Origin: Psychrobacter sp. AH5
Lineage (GTDB): Bacteria; Pseudomonadota; Gammaproteobacteria; Pseudomonadales; Moraxellaceae
Direction: 5' to 3'
Assembly: GCF_040371085.1 (NCBI RefSeq)
Contig: NZ_JAMBMT010000001.1
Coordinates: 496,001 to 560,000, forward strand
DNA length: 64,000 bases
A program made the position numbers and the translations under genes. The notes under the pieces were generated by a model that ran no database searches, had not been told where the DNA came from, and saw nothing but the letters and a program-made list of their open reading frames with translations. Numbering within the stretch: position 1 is the first letter of the stretch; every line of letters starts with the position of its first letter. Below are positions 9,327 through 17,296 of this stretch, one piece after another.

Positions 9327-10700
9327 ATGACCATCAACGCAGTGCTACTAGCGGTAGTCATTATGCTTGGACTATCACTGGCGCGAGTGCATGTGGTACT
9401 CAGTCTACTTATCGGTGCTATAGCAGGCGGGCTGCTGGCAGGTTTGGGTATTACCGAGACCTTAGAGGCCTTTCAAGAAGGCATTCGTAATGGCGCGCAA
9501 ATAGCGCTATCTTATGCACTATTAGGCGCTTTTGCAGTAGCGATTGCTCATTCAGGCTTGCCGCAATCGTTAGCAGGTGCCGTGATTAAACGCATTGACG
9601 CTGGCGGCCCGGGTATAAAAGCAAGTGGCATGATTAAGTACACGCTATTTGCAGGCTTAGTATTAATGAGCTGCTTTAGCCAAAACTTAATTCCCATTCA
9701 CATTGCCTTTATTCCACTATTAGTACCGCCTTTGCTACTTGCCTTCAATCGCATACAAATTGATCGTAGGCTCATTGCTTGTCTGATTACCTTTGGCCTT
9801 GTCACCACTTATATGTTCATCCCTTATGGCTTTGGTGATATTTATCTCAATCAGATTATGCTAAAAAACGTCGGTGAAGCCGGTATTGATATCACGGATA
9901 TCTCAGTGACCAAAGCGATGGCGATTCCAGCACTTGGAATGTTTGTAGGGCTACTGACAGCGATATTTATTAGCTATCGCAAGCCGCGTCACTATCAGCA
10001 AGTGGCTATCAATGCTGATGCGCGCGATGCGGTAATCGAAGGCGATGATTTAAGTAAAGCAGCTTCTAATGCTGAAGCGCAAAGCAAACTTAAAACCTTG
10101 GTAGCACTAGCAGCGATCGTCACCGCTTTTGTGGTGCAGCTCTATACCGATTCGCTATTGCTTGGCTCAATGTTTGGCTTTGGCGTGTTTATGGCGACCG
10201 GCGTAGTCAAATGGCGTGATGCCGATACGGTATTTAATGACGGTATCAAGCTGATGGCGATGATTGGCTTTATTATGATTACCGCGCAAGGCTTTGCTGA
10301 GGTGATGAAAGCGACGGGAGAGATTGCACCGCTTATTGATGGCGCAACCAACCTGTTCGCTGGTAATAAAGCCATTGCTGCGCTAGTGATGCTCAGCATC
10401 GGTTTAGTGGTGACAATGGGTATTGGCTCATCCTTCTCCACTATTCCGATTATTGCCGCTATTTATGTGCCGCTATGTATCTCGTTAGGGTTTTCGCCGC
10501 TAGCGACGGTCGCCATTATCGGCACCGCAGGGGCGCTGGGCGATGCCGGCTCGCCCGCCTCAGATTCTACCCTTGGGCCAACCTCCGGTCTAAATGTCGA
10601 TGGTCAGCATGATCATATCAAGGACAGCGTGGTGCCGACTTTTATTCATTACAATATTCCACTACTGGCGTTTGGCTGGATTGCGGCGATGGTGTTGTAG
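9327..10700 (+). CDS. YuiF-type Na+/H+ antiporter-family membrane transporter
   Basis: A polytopic inner-membrane protein of 457 residues with about 11-12 hydrophobic segments. The overall pattern matches the Na+/H+ antiporter family that includes Bacillus YuiF (a putative amino acid/histidine transporter): a polar loop around residue 220-250, conserved NLIPIHIAFIPLLVPPLL, and GTAGALGDAGSPASDSTLGPTSGL near the end. Substrate cannot be read from the sequence. AAAAAGGGG precedes the ATG. The methyltransferase gene begins 45 bases downstream and may be cotranscribed. Confidence 0.8.
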   Translation: MTINAVLLAVVIMLGLSLARVHVVLSLLIGAIAGGLLAGLGITETLEAFQEGIRNGAQIALSYALLGAFAVAIAHSGLPQSLAGAVIKRIDAGGPGIKASGMIKYTLFAGLVLMSCFSQNLIPIHIAFIPLLVPPLLLAFNRIQIDRRLIACLITFGLVTTYMFIPYGFGDIYLNQIMLKNVGEAGIDITDISVTKAMAIPALGMFVGLLTAIFISYRKPRHYQQVAINADARDAVIEGDDLSKAASNAEAQSKLKTLVALAAIVTAFVVQLYTDSLLLGSMFGFGVFMATGVVKWRDADTVFNDGIKLMAMIGFIMITAQGFAEVMKATGEIAPLIDGATNLFAGNKAIAALVMLSIGLVVTMGIGSSFSTIPIIAAIYVPLCISLGFSPLATVAIIGTAGALGDAGSPASDSTLGPTSGLNVDGQHDHIKDSVVPTFIHYNIPLLAFGWIAAMVL

Positions 10701-10745
10701 AGGTATCATTGATTGAAAATGCACAATAAACAATAGGATAATGCT

Positions 10746-11342
10746 ATGTGGGATCAACGTTACAGCTCAGCAGAGTTTATTTATGGCAAAGAAGCGAATG
10801 ACTTTTTGCAAGAAAACTATCAGAGAATACCTGTAGGCGGGCGAGTACTATGTTTAGGTGAAGGCGAGGGCAGAAATGCAGTGTTCTTAGCCGAGCAAGG
10901 TTATGAGGTCACGGCAATGGATCTATCCGAGGTCGGTCTAAAAAAAGCTTTGCAACTCGCTCATGACAAAGGGGTGACAATGGATACTCAAGTGGCAGAC
11001 CTTGCTGATTATGACTTTGGTCAGGATAAATGGGATGGTATTATCTCTATTTGGGCACACACCTCTGAGGCTGTACGCCAACGGGTTCACTTGCAGATTG
11101 CTCCTGCTTTAAAAGCTGGTGGCGTCTTCATTCTTGAAGCTTATACTTTTGAACATACTACTTTACCAGCCGTTGGTGGACCACCCGCTTCGCAAAAGGG
11201 TATTTTTATGTCATTAGAGAATTTACGAATAGAGCTTGCAGCGCTGACGGAGGATATTGCCGTTGAAAAGCAGCGTATGGTCTCGGAGGGTGAGATGCAT
11301 CAAGGACTTAGTGCGGTAGTGCAGTTCGTCGGACATAAGTAA
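10746..11342 (+). CDS. class I SAM-dependent methyltransferase (TehB-like)
   Basis: A soluble 198-residue protein with a Rossmann methyltransferase fold. Motif I is VLCLGEGEGRNAVFLAEQGY (residues 34-53), followed by an acidic residue at the end of strand 2 (TAMDLS, Asp59) that would bind the ribose of S-adenosylmethionine, and a motif IV region (WDGIISIWAHT). It resembles the TehB/tellurite-resistance and small-molecule thiol methyltransferase group, but the substrate cannot be assigned. AGGATA lies before the ATG. It probably shares a transcript with the upstream transporter. Confidence 0.82.
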   Translation: MWDQRYSSAEFIYGKEANDFLQENYQRIPVGGRVLCLGEGEGRNAVFLAEQGYEVTAMDLSEVGLKKALQLAHDKGVTMDTQVADLADYDFGQDKWDGIISIWAHTSEAVRQRVHLQIAPALKAGGVFILEAYTFEHTTLPAVGGPPASQKGIFMSLENLRIELAALTEDIAVEKQRMVSEGEMHQGLSAVVQFVGHK

Positions 11343-11358
11343 TAATTTTGAGCTAAGT

Positions 11359-11415
11359 ACGGCGCGCTCTTTGCAATGACAAAACGTCAATCTCGACCCT
11401 TGATGCGATGGAGCG
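11359..11415. repeat. imperfect palindromic repeat (REP-like)
   Basis: Between two convergent genes, GCGCGCTC near the left end pairs with GGAGCGC near the right end, with CGCACCCTAAAA closing it. The TAGGGTGCG/CGCACCCTA flavour recalls the dispersed REP-like repeat at 15664-15731. It may act as a terminator or be a dispersed repeat; low confidence. Confidence 0.35.
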
Positions 11416-11439
11416 CACCCTAAAAAATATTCAGATTTG

Positions 11440-12294
11440 TTAATCATTATCCTTTCCATAATCGTCGTCAAAATCCTCAATCTCAACACCTAAACTATCT
11501 AGAAATGCATCACTTTGCGCCAGTAACTCATTCAAACGTGCTTCATTTACCACCTTTGATAATTCCTCAGCGCTAAAGTCTTGCTCTTGACTGTAATAGA
11601 GCATCTCTCTAGCGTCGTCATTGCTTAAAGTTTGCAAATACGTATCAACCGTATCGGCGCTAGAGGCTTGATTGTTAGATTTTTTACCCTTATTACGTGT
11701 AAACCACTTTAAGCCACTTGGGGTAATTAACCCATCTAAAGGCACATCCCAAGACTGAATTTGCAGATGATCAACCACCTGAAAATCATAACACCAGCCT
11801 ATTTTTAACGGCCTTGTTGCGCCGGATCGATGAGCTTTACCAAGCGTTGTATCATAAAAGCCGCCGCCCATTCCCATGCGATTGCCGTTTTTATCAACAG
11901 CCGTTAACGGACAGATAATGACATCCAACTGCCGCGCCCATAATAGTTTGCGATGATGATTTTGTTTCATACCCAAGCTATGAATACGAGTCGGCACATT
12001 GATGAGTTTGTCATGATAAATCGGTACGAAGCGCAGACGTTTATCGTCACGACCGAGCGAGCCCACCACTGGTAAATAGGCCTGATAGTTTAGGCGCTTA
12101 CACCAATTGAGTAGCGGCTGAGTGGGCAATTCACCAAAGCCATCATAATAAAGTCCAATCCGTGCGTGAGTAGGCAGACGAGGTTGCAACTTGACTAAAT
12201 ATAAGCTTGCTGCTCGCGCCAAATGTCTACGCTGAGCAGCAGAGAGCTGTCGGCGCTGGCGAGTAAATAGACGTCTAGGAGGATTGGTTATCAT
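11440..12294 (-). CDS. 5-formyltetrahydrofolate cyclo-ligase with acidic C-terminal extension
   Basis: The enzyme converts 5-formyl-THF to 5,10-methenyl-THF using ATP. The conserved core runs to about residue 200: a basic N-terminus, the RIGLYYDGFGELPTQPLL region, and the diagnostic MGMGGGFYD motif (140-148). Residues 201-284 are an extra Ser/Asp/Glu-rich tail (NDDAREMLYYSQEQDFSAEE, DFDDDYGKDND) that ordinary YgfA/Fau proteins of about 180-200 residues lack; its role is unknown. The gene is convergent with the methyltransferase and divergent from fumC. Confidence 0.88.
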   Translation of the reverse strand: MITNPPRRLFTRQRRQLSAAQRRHLARAASLYLVKLQPRLPTHARIGLYYDGFGELPTQPLLNWCKRLNYQAYLPVVGSLGRDDKRLRFVPIYHDKLINVPTRIHSLGMKQNHHRKLLWARQLDVIICPLTAVDKNGNRMGMGGGFYDTTLGKAHRSGATRPLKIGWCYDFQVVDHLQIQSWDVPLDGLITPSGLKWFTRNKGKKSNNQASSADTVDTYLQTLSNDDAREMLYYSQEQDFSAEELSKVVNEARLNELLAQSDAFLDSLGVEIEDFDDDYGKDND

Positions 12295-12441
12295 AATCTA
12301 ATTTATGGCTCTAGTTAGAGAGTTTATGATGCTATGATTGGCTTTTACAGCGTATTTTAACTATAAATACTAGCATTGGCTTAAAGAAATTTGTGGTAAG
12401 CCATGCTATCATAATCATACTTTGGATTTTATCTTTCTTAC

Positions 12442-12469
12442 GTACAACACAGGTTGTACTTTTTATAAT
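12442..12469 (+). promoter_or_regulatory. inverted repeat and -10 box upstream of fumC
   Basis: GTACAAC (12442-12448) and GTTGTAC (12453-12459) form a perfect 7-4-7 inverted repeat directly upstream of TATAAT (12464-12469), with the fumC start 36 bases beyond. The repeat occupies the spacer/-35 zone, so a bound regulator would control the promoter. The T5 after the repeat also permits a short hairpin reading. Confidence 0.45.
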
Positions 12470-12505
12470 AAACCATTTATTTATAAATGATAAAAGAGGA
12501 TCGTT

Positions 12506-13906
12506 ATGTCACAGAATCAGGCCACTCGCACCGAAAAGGACACTATGGGTAACGTCGAAGTCCCAGCCGATGCTTATTGGGGCGCGCAAACGCAGCGTAG
12601 CCGTGAGAACTTCAAAATCGGCGGTGAGACCCTACCGCGCCCGATTATTGAGGCGATGGCGCTAGTCAAAAAAGCCGCTGCTATCACTAACGCAAGCTTA
12701 GAGCGTATCGATGGCGACAAGCGTGATTTGATCGTCCAAGCCGCTGATGAAGTCATCAATGGTGGTTTGCAAGATCAGTTTCCATTGGTGGTTTGGCAGA
12801 CCGGTTCTGGCACGCAGTCCAACATGAATATGAATGAAGTACTAGCCAATCGCGCTAACGAAATCGCTGGTAACGATCGCGGTAGCTACACGCCTATTCA
12901 TCCCAATGACCATGTCAACCATGCTCAGTCGACTAACGATAGCTTCCCAACCGCTATTCGCGTGGCCGCCGCGCGTCAAATCAACAGCCTGCTTATTCCA
13001 GCGGTAAAAGCTTTGCGTGATACGCTAGATAAAAAAGCCAAAGAGTTCGATAGCATCGTCAAAATCGGTCGTACCCATCTACAAGACGCCACACCTTTGA
13101 CTTTAGGCCAAGAGTTCAGCGGTTATGTCAGCCAATTGGATCATTCATTAACTCGTATTGAGCAAGCATTGCAAGGCTTGTATGAGTTGCCACTAGGCGG
13201 TACAGCGGTCGGTACCGGTCTTAACGCCCATCCTGATTACGCGGTAAAAGCGGCTGAGCAATTAGCAGAATTAACCGGCCTGCCGTTTGTCACTTCACCG
13301 AATAAGTTTGAAGCCTTAGCCGCGCGTGATGCCGAAGTTTTTGCATCTGGCGCCCTCAAAACCTTAGCGGGTAGCCTCAATAAAATCGCTAACGATGTAC
13401 GCTGGCTGGCCTCAGGCCCGCGCTGCGGATTAGGGGAGCTAACTATTCCAGAGAACGAGCCAGGCTCATCCATTATGCCAGGTAAAGTCAACCCCACCCA
13501 GTCAGAAGCGATGACGATGGTTGTCACTCAAGTGATGGGTAATGATGTCACTATCAGCATGGCGGGCGCGTCCGGTAACTTTGAGCTAAACGTCTACAAG
13601 CCGGTGATTGCTTATAACTTACTACAATCTATTAAGCTACTTGGCGATGCTTGTAATAGCTTTAATGACAACTGTGCGGTTGGTATTGAGCCAGTCAAAG
13701 AAAAAATCGATGACTTCTTGCATAACTCACTGATGCTAGTGACCGCTTTGAACCGTCATGTTGGCTATGAGAACGCGGCGAAAATCGCTAAGACCGCTTA
13801 TAAAGAAAACAAAACCTTGAAGCAAGTCGCCGTTGAGCTGGACTTGATGACTGAAGCGCAGTTCGATGAGTGGGTCACACCTGCCGATATGGTACATCCT
13901 TCTTAA
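12506..13906 (+). CDS. fumC: class II fumarate hydratase
   Basis: A homotetrameric, iron-free fumarase that interconverts fumarate and L-malate in the TCA cycle. At 466 residues it has the usual family length. It shows [13 protein letters not shown] for substrate binding, [24 protein letters not shown], and the signature [11 protein letters not shown] (320-330) with the catalytic serine loop. GAGGA lies upstream of the ATG at 12506; the neighbouring frame beginning at 12393 is spurious. It is monocistronic with its own terminator. Unlike class I fumarases, it is expected to keep working under oxidative stress or iron limitation. Confidence 0.97.
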   Translation: MSQNQATRTEKDTMGNVEVPADAYWGAQTQRSRENFKIGGETLPRPIIEAMALVKKAAAITNASLERIDGDKRDLIVQAADEVINGGLQDQFPLVVWQTGSGTQSNMNMNEVLANRANEIAGNDRGSYTPIHPNDHVNHAQSTNDSFPTAIRVAAARQINSLLIPAVKALRDTLDKKAKEFDSIVKIGRTHLQDATPLTLGQEFSGYVSQLDHSLTRIEQALQGLYELPLGGTAVGTGLNAHPDYAVKAAEQLAELTGLPFVTSPNKFEALAARDAEVFASGALKTLAGSLNKIANDVRWLASGPRCGLGELTIPENEPGSSIMPGKVNPTQSEAMTMVVTQVMGNDVTISMAGASGNFELNVYKPVIAYNLLQSIKLLGDACNSFNDNCAVGIEPVKEKIDDFLHNSLMLVTALNRHVGYENAAKIAKTAYKENKTLKQVAVELDLMTEAQFDEWVTPADMVHPS

Positions 13907-13970
13907 TTTAAATTACGTTATTAGAGTGAGTTAGCGATAGCGTAACCCGCCTGTTTGATTTCAATCAACA

Positions 13971-14003
13971 AGACCTTGTCATTGCATATGGCAAGGTTTT
14001 TTT
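13971..14003 (+). terminator. terminator of fumC
   Basis: Stem ACCTTG / CAAGGT with a 13-base interior, followed by a T7 run. It lies about 65 bases after the fumC stop. Confidence 0.75.
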
Positions 14004-14165
14004 GGTCTTAGCAAACTAAGGTTTTAGAGTTCCTAGTTATCTATATAAAAAGCGCCTAAATTTGCGAAACAATGTCTTACGCTCAGATAACAAGGCCGCT
14101 CATATTTTTAACAGCACTTCTTGCCACATAAGTTAAACTAGAGACTTAAATAAGCGCGATAAAAC

Positions 14166-15028
14166 TAGGGCGTGTTGAACATTGGCGACAAATTAATGGC
14201 AAAAAAAATAGCGAACGGTTAATCTTTAAGTTCTCACACAAAAAAGATATCGTTCGCTATGCCTCGCACCATGCTCAAAGATGAACACTGGACAAGACTG
14301 AAACCTATATTACTAGAACTTAATATCTATGACAAAGGAAATCTTAGACAAACGGTTGAAGGCGTGCTTTATCGCATGCGTGTTGGCTGTCCTTGGCGCG
14401 ACTTACCCGAGTGTTTTGGCAAGCCTAATACCATCTATAAAGCTTACCAGCGCTGGTTTCGCAGTAATAAGCTGATGGCATTATTTACGTTACTGATCAA
14501 AGACGCAGACCTTGAGTGGGTCTTTATCGATGGCACTCATATTAAAGCGCATCAGCACAGCAGTAGTGGCAATGAGAATCTACAATCCATTAGTAAAAGT
14601 GTGGCAGGCCGCGCGACCAAGATTCACTTGGCAGTTGATGCGCATGGCAATCCGATCACCTTTATCTTGTCAGATGGCACAACCCACGATGTCAAAGTCG
14701 CACCTGATTTAATAGACAAGGTTGACTTGAGTAATACAGATGTTTTATGTGCCGATAAAGGCTATGATTCTGATGCACTACGAGCGCATATTGAACAATC
14801 AGGGACGCATGATAACATCCCTCGAAAAAGAAACACTCAGTCTTCTAACGACCATATGGACTGGGACTTATATAAAGCCAGGCATCTAGTAGAAAACGCT
14901 TTCGCTAAGCTAAAACAGTATAGGGCGGTTGCCACTAGATTTGATAAGCTCAAGCAGAGTTATGAAAATACGGTCGCTCTTGCTTGTGCTTATATCTGGC
15001 TCAAATTATGAATGTTCAACACGCCCTA
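14166..15028. mobile_element. IS5-family (IS427-like) insertion sequence
   Basis: The element spans 14168-15026 (859 bases). Its perfect 16-base terminal inverted repeats are GGGCGTGTTGAACATT on the left and AATGTTCAACACGCCC on the right. A TA dinucleotide flanks both sides, consistent with the short TA-type target duplication of the IS427 group. One intact transposase gene is inside, its stop codon abutting the right repeat. The element lies between fumC and an ACP-like gene, ending about 85 bases before the latter. Confidence 0.93.
14259..15011 (+). CDS. IS5-family transposase (single ORF, DDE)
   Basis: A transposase of 250 residues with the two usual parts. The N-terminal DUF4096-type DNA-binding region carries LRQTVEGVLYRMRVGCPWRDLP and FGKPNTIYKAYQRW. 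The DDE catalytic domain carries VFIDGTHIKAHQHSS, then LCADKGYDSDALR, then the Tn903-like HLVENAFAKLKQYRAVATRFDK. Many IS427-group elements split this gene into two frames; here the frame is intact, so the copy may be functional. Confidence 0.93.
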   Translation: MPRTMLKDEHWTRLKPILLELNIYDKGNLRQTVEGVLYRMRVGCPWRDLPECFGKPNTIYKAYQRWFRSNKLMALFTLLIKDADLEWVFIDGTHIKAHQHSSSGNENLQSISKSVAGRATKIHLAVDAHGNPITFILSDGTTHDVKVAPDLIDKVDLSNTDVLCADKGYDSDALRAHIEQSGTHDNIPRKRNTQSSNDHMDWDLYKARHLVENAFAKLKQYRAVATRFDKLKQSYENTVALACAYIWLKL

Positions 15029-15111
15029 ATTTAATAAAAATAAAAACTAGTAAATTCAATTTTGCGTGGCGCTTATTTATAAATACTATAATTATTAATT
15101 AAGGTACTATA

Positions 15112-15543
15112 ATGAAAAATCTAACCGTAGCATTATCATCAGCCGCTATTATGATGGCAGCGTTAGGTTCAGGTTCTGCCATGGCTTACTCAGATAATGT
15201 CATGGAGCCAAGTGAGAGTTATGACACCGCTATCAAGCATAGACAAGTAAACTACACTTGCCTAAATAATAATAAAATCAGCGTGACTTACGGCTTTAAT
15301 AAGCAGTATTTGCCTACCTTTGCTGAGGCTACTTTGAATGGTAAAACAAGGTTTTTACCGATTAATTTAGCGCGTACGGACAATGTCTCAACCGTGTTTG
15401 GTGATGAAGACAACTTTAGTATTATGACCGGACCTCTACGTTTAAATAACTATCATAAGTCCTCGGCTAATATTCAAAACGCTAAGAGCGAAATCGTTTA
15501 TAAAGGCTGTGAAGTGGCTTCTATTGTGAAGATTAAAGGTTAG
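15112..15543 (+). CDS. secreted ACP/MliC-like protein (possible lysozyme inhibitor)
   Basis: A small exported protein of 143 residues. A classical signal peptide (residues 1-25, cleavage after SAMA) precedes a domain with VNYTCLNNNKISVTYGF, a central LPI strand and a C-terminal KGCEV. One cysteine near each end could form a disulfide. The pattern resembles the adhesin complex protein (ACP) of Neisseria/Moraxella and the MliC fold, which inhibit C-type lysozyme. Function is inferred only from this resemblance. AAGG is near the ATG. The IS5 element ends just upstream and could influence expression. A strong terminator follows. Confidence 0.7.
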   Translation: MKNLTVALSSAAIMMAALGSGSAMAYSDNVMEPSESYDTAIKHRQVNYTCLNNNKISVTYGFNKQYLPTFAEATLNGKTRFLPINLARTDNVSTVFGDEDNFSIMTGPLRLNNYHKSSANIQNAKSEIVYKGCEVASIVKIKG

Positions 15544-15576
15544 TTTGTAGCAGAATAATATCTTCATTCTATCCAT

Positions 15577-15612
15577 AAAGACCTTGCTATTACTTTAGCG
15601 AGGTCTTTTTTT
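15577..15612 (+). terminator. terminator after the ACP-like gene
   Basis: Stem AAAGACCT(T)GCT / AGC(G)AGGTCTTT followed by T7, about 35 bases after the stop codon. Confidence 0.85.
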
Positions 15613-15663
15613 GATCTTAGCTTTTGCTATGAGTTTGATAAATATTTACATGATAAGCTAAGC

Positions 15664-15731
15664 GTAGGGTGTCGCCCCGCGCACCATCGTTGAAAGCTAT
15701 CTTTGAATCGATGCGCAAGACGACACCCTAT
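15664..15731. repeat. palindromic REP-like element
   Basis: TAGGGTGTCG at the left and CGACACCCTA at the right are perfectly complementary. Further inside, CGCGCA-type arms also pair (CCCGCGCACCATCG against CGATGCGCAAGA) around a short AT-rich loop. It is non-coding, between the ACP-like gene and hsp20, and looks like a dispersed palindromic repeat or small MITE; no target duplication is evident. Confidence 0.5.
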
Positions 15732-15834
15732 CGTAAATAGATATTTAAAAGCTCATTTAAAATAAAAAGGACATATAGATAATCTATATGCCCTTAATCA
15801 TTGAACTAAGTCTTCATTGAAGCTTGACTATCTT

Positions 15835-16263
15835 TTATTTAATTTCAAGCTTTTTACGCTCTGAGCCGGTCTCTTTGGGTAGTACTAGCTTTAGTATGCC
15901 GTTTTCGTAAGAGGCTTCTGCTGCATCTACCTTAACTTTGTCAGGTAATTGGAAGCTACGAGATACAGAGCCAAAGTAGCGCTCGCTACGTAAGACCTTA
16001 TTATTCTCTTTTTGTTCATCATGCTGCGCAATCTCGGCGCTAATAGAGACAATATCTCCAGTGATCGATAGGTCGATATCTTCCTTGGCTACGCCCGGTA
16101 TCTCAGCATTGACATAGAACTTATCGTCTTTTTCATTGACATCAATCTTAATCTGACCCGCACTAGGTAGTGCTTCGCCATGGAGCGGGCGCATCAAAAA
16201 ACTAGGGGCCATCTCATCAAAGAAGTTGTCAAAGATTGAATTACGTGTGACTAATTTACTCAT
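15835..16263 (-). CDS. small heat-shock protein, Hsp20/alpha-crystallin family
   Basis: An ATP-independent holdase of 142 residues that binds unfolding proteins. A short N-terminal arm (IFDNFFDEMAPSF) precedes the alpha-crystallin domain (about 40-132), which has FYVNAEIPGVAKEDIDLSI, the SERYFGSVSRSFQLP strand and the A-x-x-x-N-G-I-L-x-L-x-L-P-K signature. Its C-terminal tail ends KKLEIK. AAGGAGAC precedes the ATG. A sigma-32-like CTTGAAAT lies upstream on the minus strand, suggesting heat-shock control. The gene is monocistronic. Confidence 0.93.
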   Translation of the reverse strand: MSKLVTRNSIFDNFFDEMAPSFLMRPLHGEALPSAGQIKIDVNEKDDKFYVNAEIPGVAKEDIDLSITGDIVSISAEIAQHDEQKENNKVLRSERYFGSVSRSFQLPDKVKVDAAEASYENGILKLVLPKETGSERKKLEIK

Positions 16264-16298
16264 AACAGTCTCCTTATCATTGATCGTTTATTGTGTAT

Positions 16299-16340
16299 CT
16301 AACCTACTTTATATATAAAGGTTAGCTATAGAATTTCAAG
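16299..16340 (-). promoter_or_regulatory. possible sigma-32 promoter and 5'-UTR palindrome of hsp20
   Basis: On the minus strand CTTGAAAT (plus 16333-16340) resembles the -35 of heat-shock promoters. Just downstream an imperfect palindrome has outer arms CTAACC (16299-16304) and GGTTAG (16320-16325) around a TATATA core. It could be an operator or a leader hairpin. The -10 element is not convincing. Confidence 0.35.
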
Positions 16341-16367
16341 TGTTAAAGCCTATTAATTTTATACCAT

Positions 16368-16394
16368 AAAAAAAGCCGAGCAAATCGCTCAGCC
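16368..16394 (-). terminator. terminator of the MipA-family gene
   Basis: Minus-strand stem GGCTGAGC / GCTCGGCT (one wobble pair) with a T7 tail (plus A run 16368-16374), about 30 bases after the stop codon at 16427. Confidence 0.7.
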
Positions 16395-16426
16395 TTCTCT
16401 TATTGAGCCTGTGAAAACCGAAAAGC

Positions 16427-17230
16427 CTAGAATTTATAAAGTAAACCCAGCGTCGTGGTTGCTTCGGTACGTGAGTCTACCATCGGGCTATCGTATTGCT
16501 CATTTGGCAGATAGCTTAAGCTTTGGTTAAAAAATCCAGCCCAGCGCTCGTTAAAGTCGTAGTTGGCACTGACATTGATATAAGGGTTTAAGCTTGAATT
16601 GGCTTTATAAGCGGCAACGCCTGTTTTTGCCGACTCTTCAGCCGTGACGCCATAATAGTACTCATTATACTCATCATCATAATACTCAAAACCTATACTT
16701 GGATAGACGGTGAGCTTGTCTTTGGTGATACGAGCCAAGTAAGTTAAGCGAGCACTAGAGCCGCCACTATGATCTAGGACGTCAGTGGCCACTTGCGCGC
16801 GAAAACCGCCAACCGGGGTACGGCGCAGATAAGTGATACCAGCAGCGGCAGATATTTTACGCTCATTAAGACCTTGCAGCGCACCATTGGCATCATCAGG
16901 ATCAAAAGAGTTGCCAGCTAACTGAGCGTAGGCGGATAGTTGGTTAGTACCATCGTTGATGGCATAGACACCAGCGCTAGCACCGCGCGCATAAAATCTA
17001 TTGTTATCATAAAACACGCCCGGCAACACTCGTATTTCATTGTCGTCCAAGTCATAAGCGCTATTGACATATAACGCGTTGACGCCCACGCTAAGCTGAG
17101 CGTCTTGGTCGGCAGGTAGGTTTTTGAAAGGAGCAGCATTTGCGCTGCTAGCGGCCCCTAATAGCATCGTAGTGGCTAAGACAGCAAGTACCGGGCGATT
17201 TATGACGCTTGTAGCGGATTGTTTAAACAT
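16427..17230 (-). CDS. MipA/OmpV family outer-membrane protein
   Basis: A predicted outer-membrane beta-barrel of 267 residues. The signal peptide has an ASSANA cleavage site near residue 32. The mature part has alternating strands and family features: an N-terminal SVGVNALYVNSAYDLDD-type segment, VLPGVFYDNNRFYARG, a central RAQVATDVLDHSGG, and a C-terminal strand ending LGLLYKF with a terminal aromatic, as required for BAM-mediated insertion. MipA scaffolds MltA and PBP1B in E. coli; whether this paralogue does so is unknown. It lies just upstream of a convergent-side terminator and next to the rhomboid gene. Confidence 0.85.
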   Translation of the reverse strand: MFKQSATSVINRPVLAVLATTMLLGAASSANAAPFKNLPADQDAQLSVGVNALYVNSAYDLDDNEIRVLPGVFYDNNRFYARGASAGVYAINDGTNQLSAYAQLAGNSFDPDDANGALQGLNERKISAAAGITYLRRTPVGGFRAQVATDVLDHSGGSSARLTYLARITKDKLTVYPSIGFEYYDDEYNEYYYGVTAEESAKTGVAAYKANSSLNPYINVSANYDFNERWAGFFNQSLSYLPNEQYDSPMVDSRTEATTTLGLLYKF

Positions 17231-17296
17231 AGTTGGGTCTCGTAAGCTTGAAAGTTAAGTTCAAAATGAGTTCAGCGTTAGGGCTTAAGGGGTTAT

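Noticed and set aside
12295..12505. 6S RNA (ssrS) upstream of the 5-formyl-THF cyclo-ligase gene
   Set aside because: The synteny with ygfA in enteric bacteria made it worth looking, but the gap is only about 210 bases, contains the fumC promoter, and shows no visible 6S-like hairpin with the conserved bulge.
12393..12665. 90-codon frame overlapping the start of fumC
   Set aside because: It has no ribosome binding site and overlaps the well-supported fumC start and promoter; it is a frame shadow.
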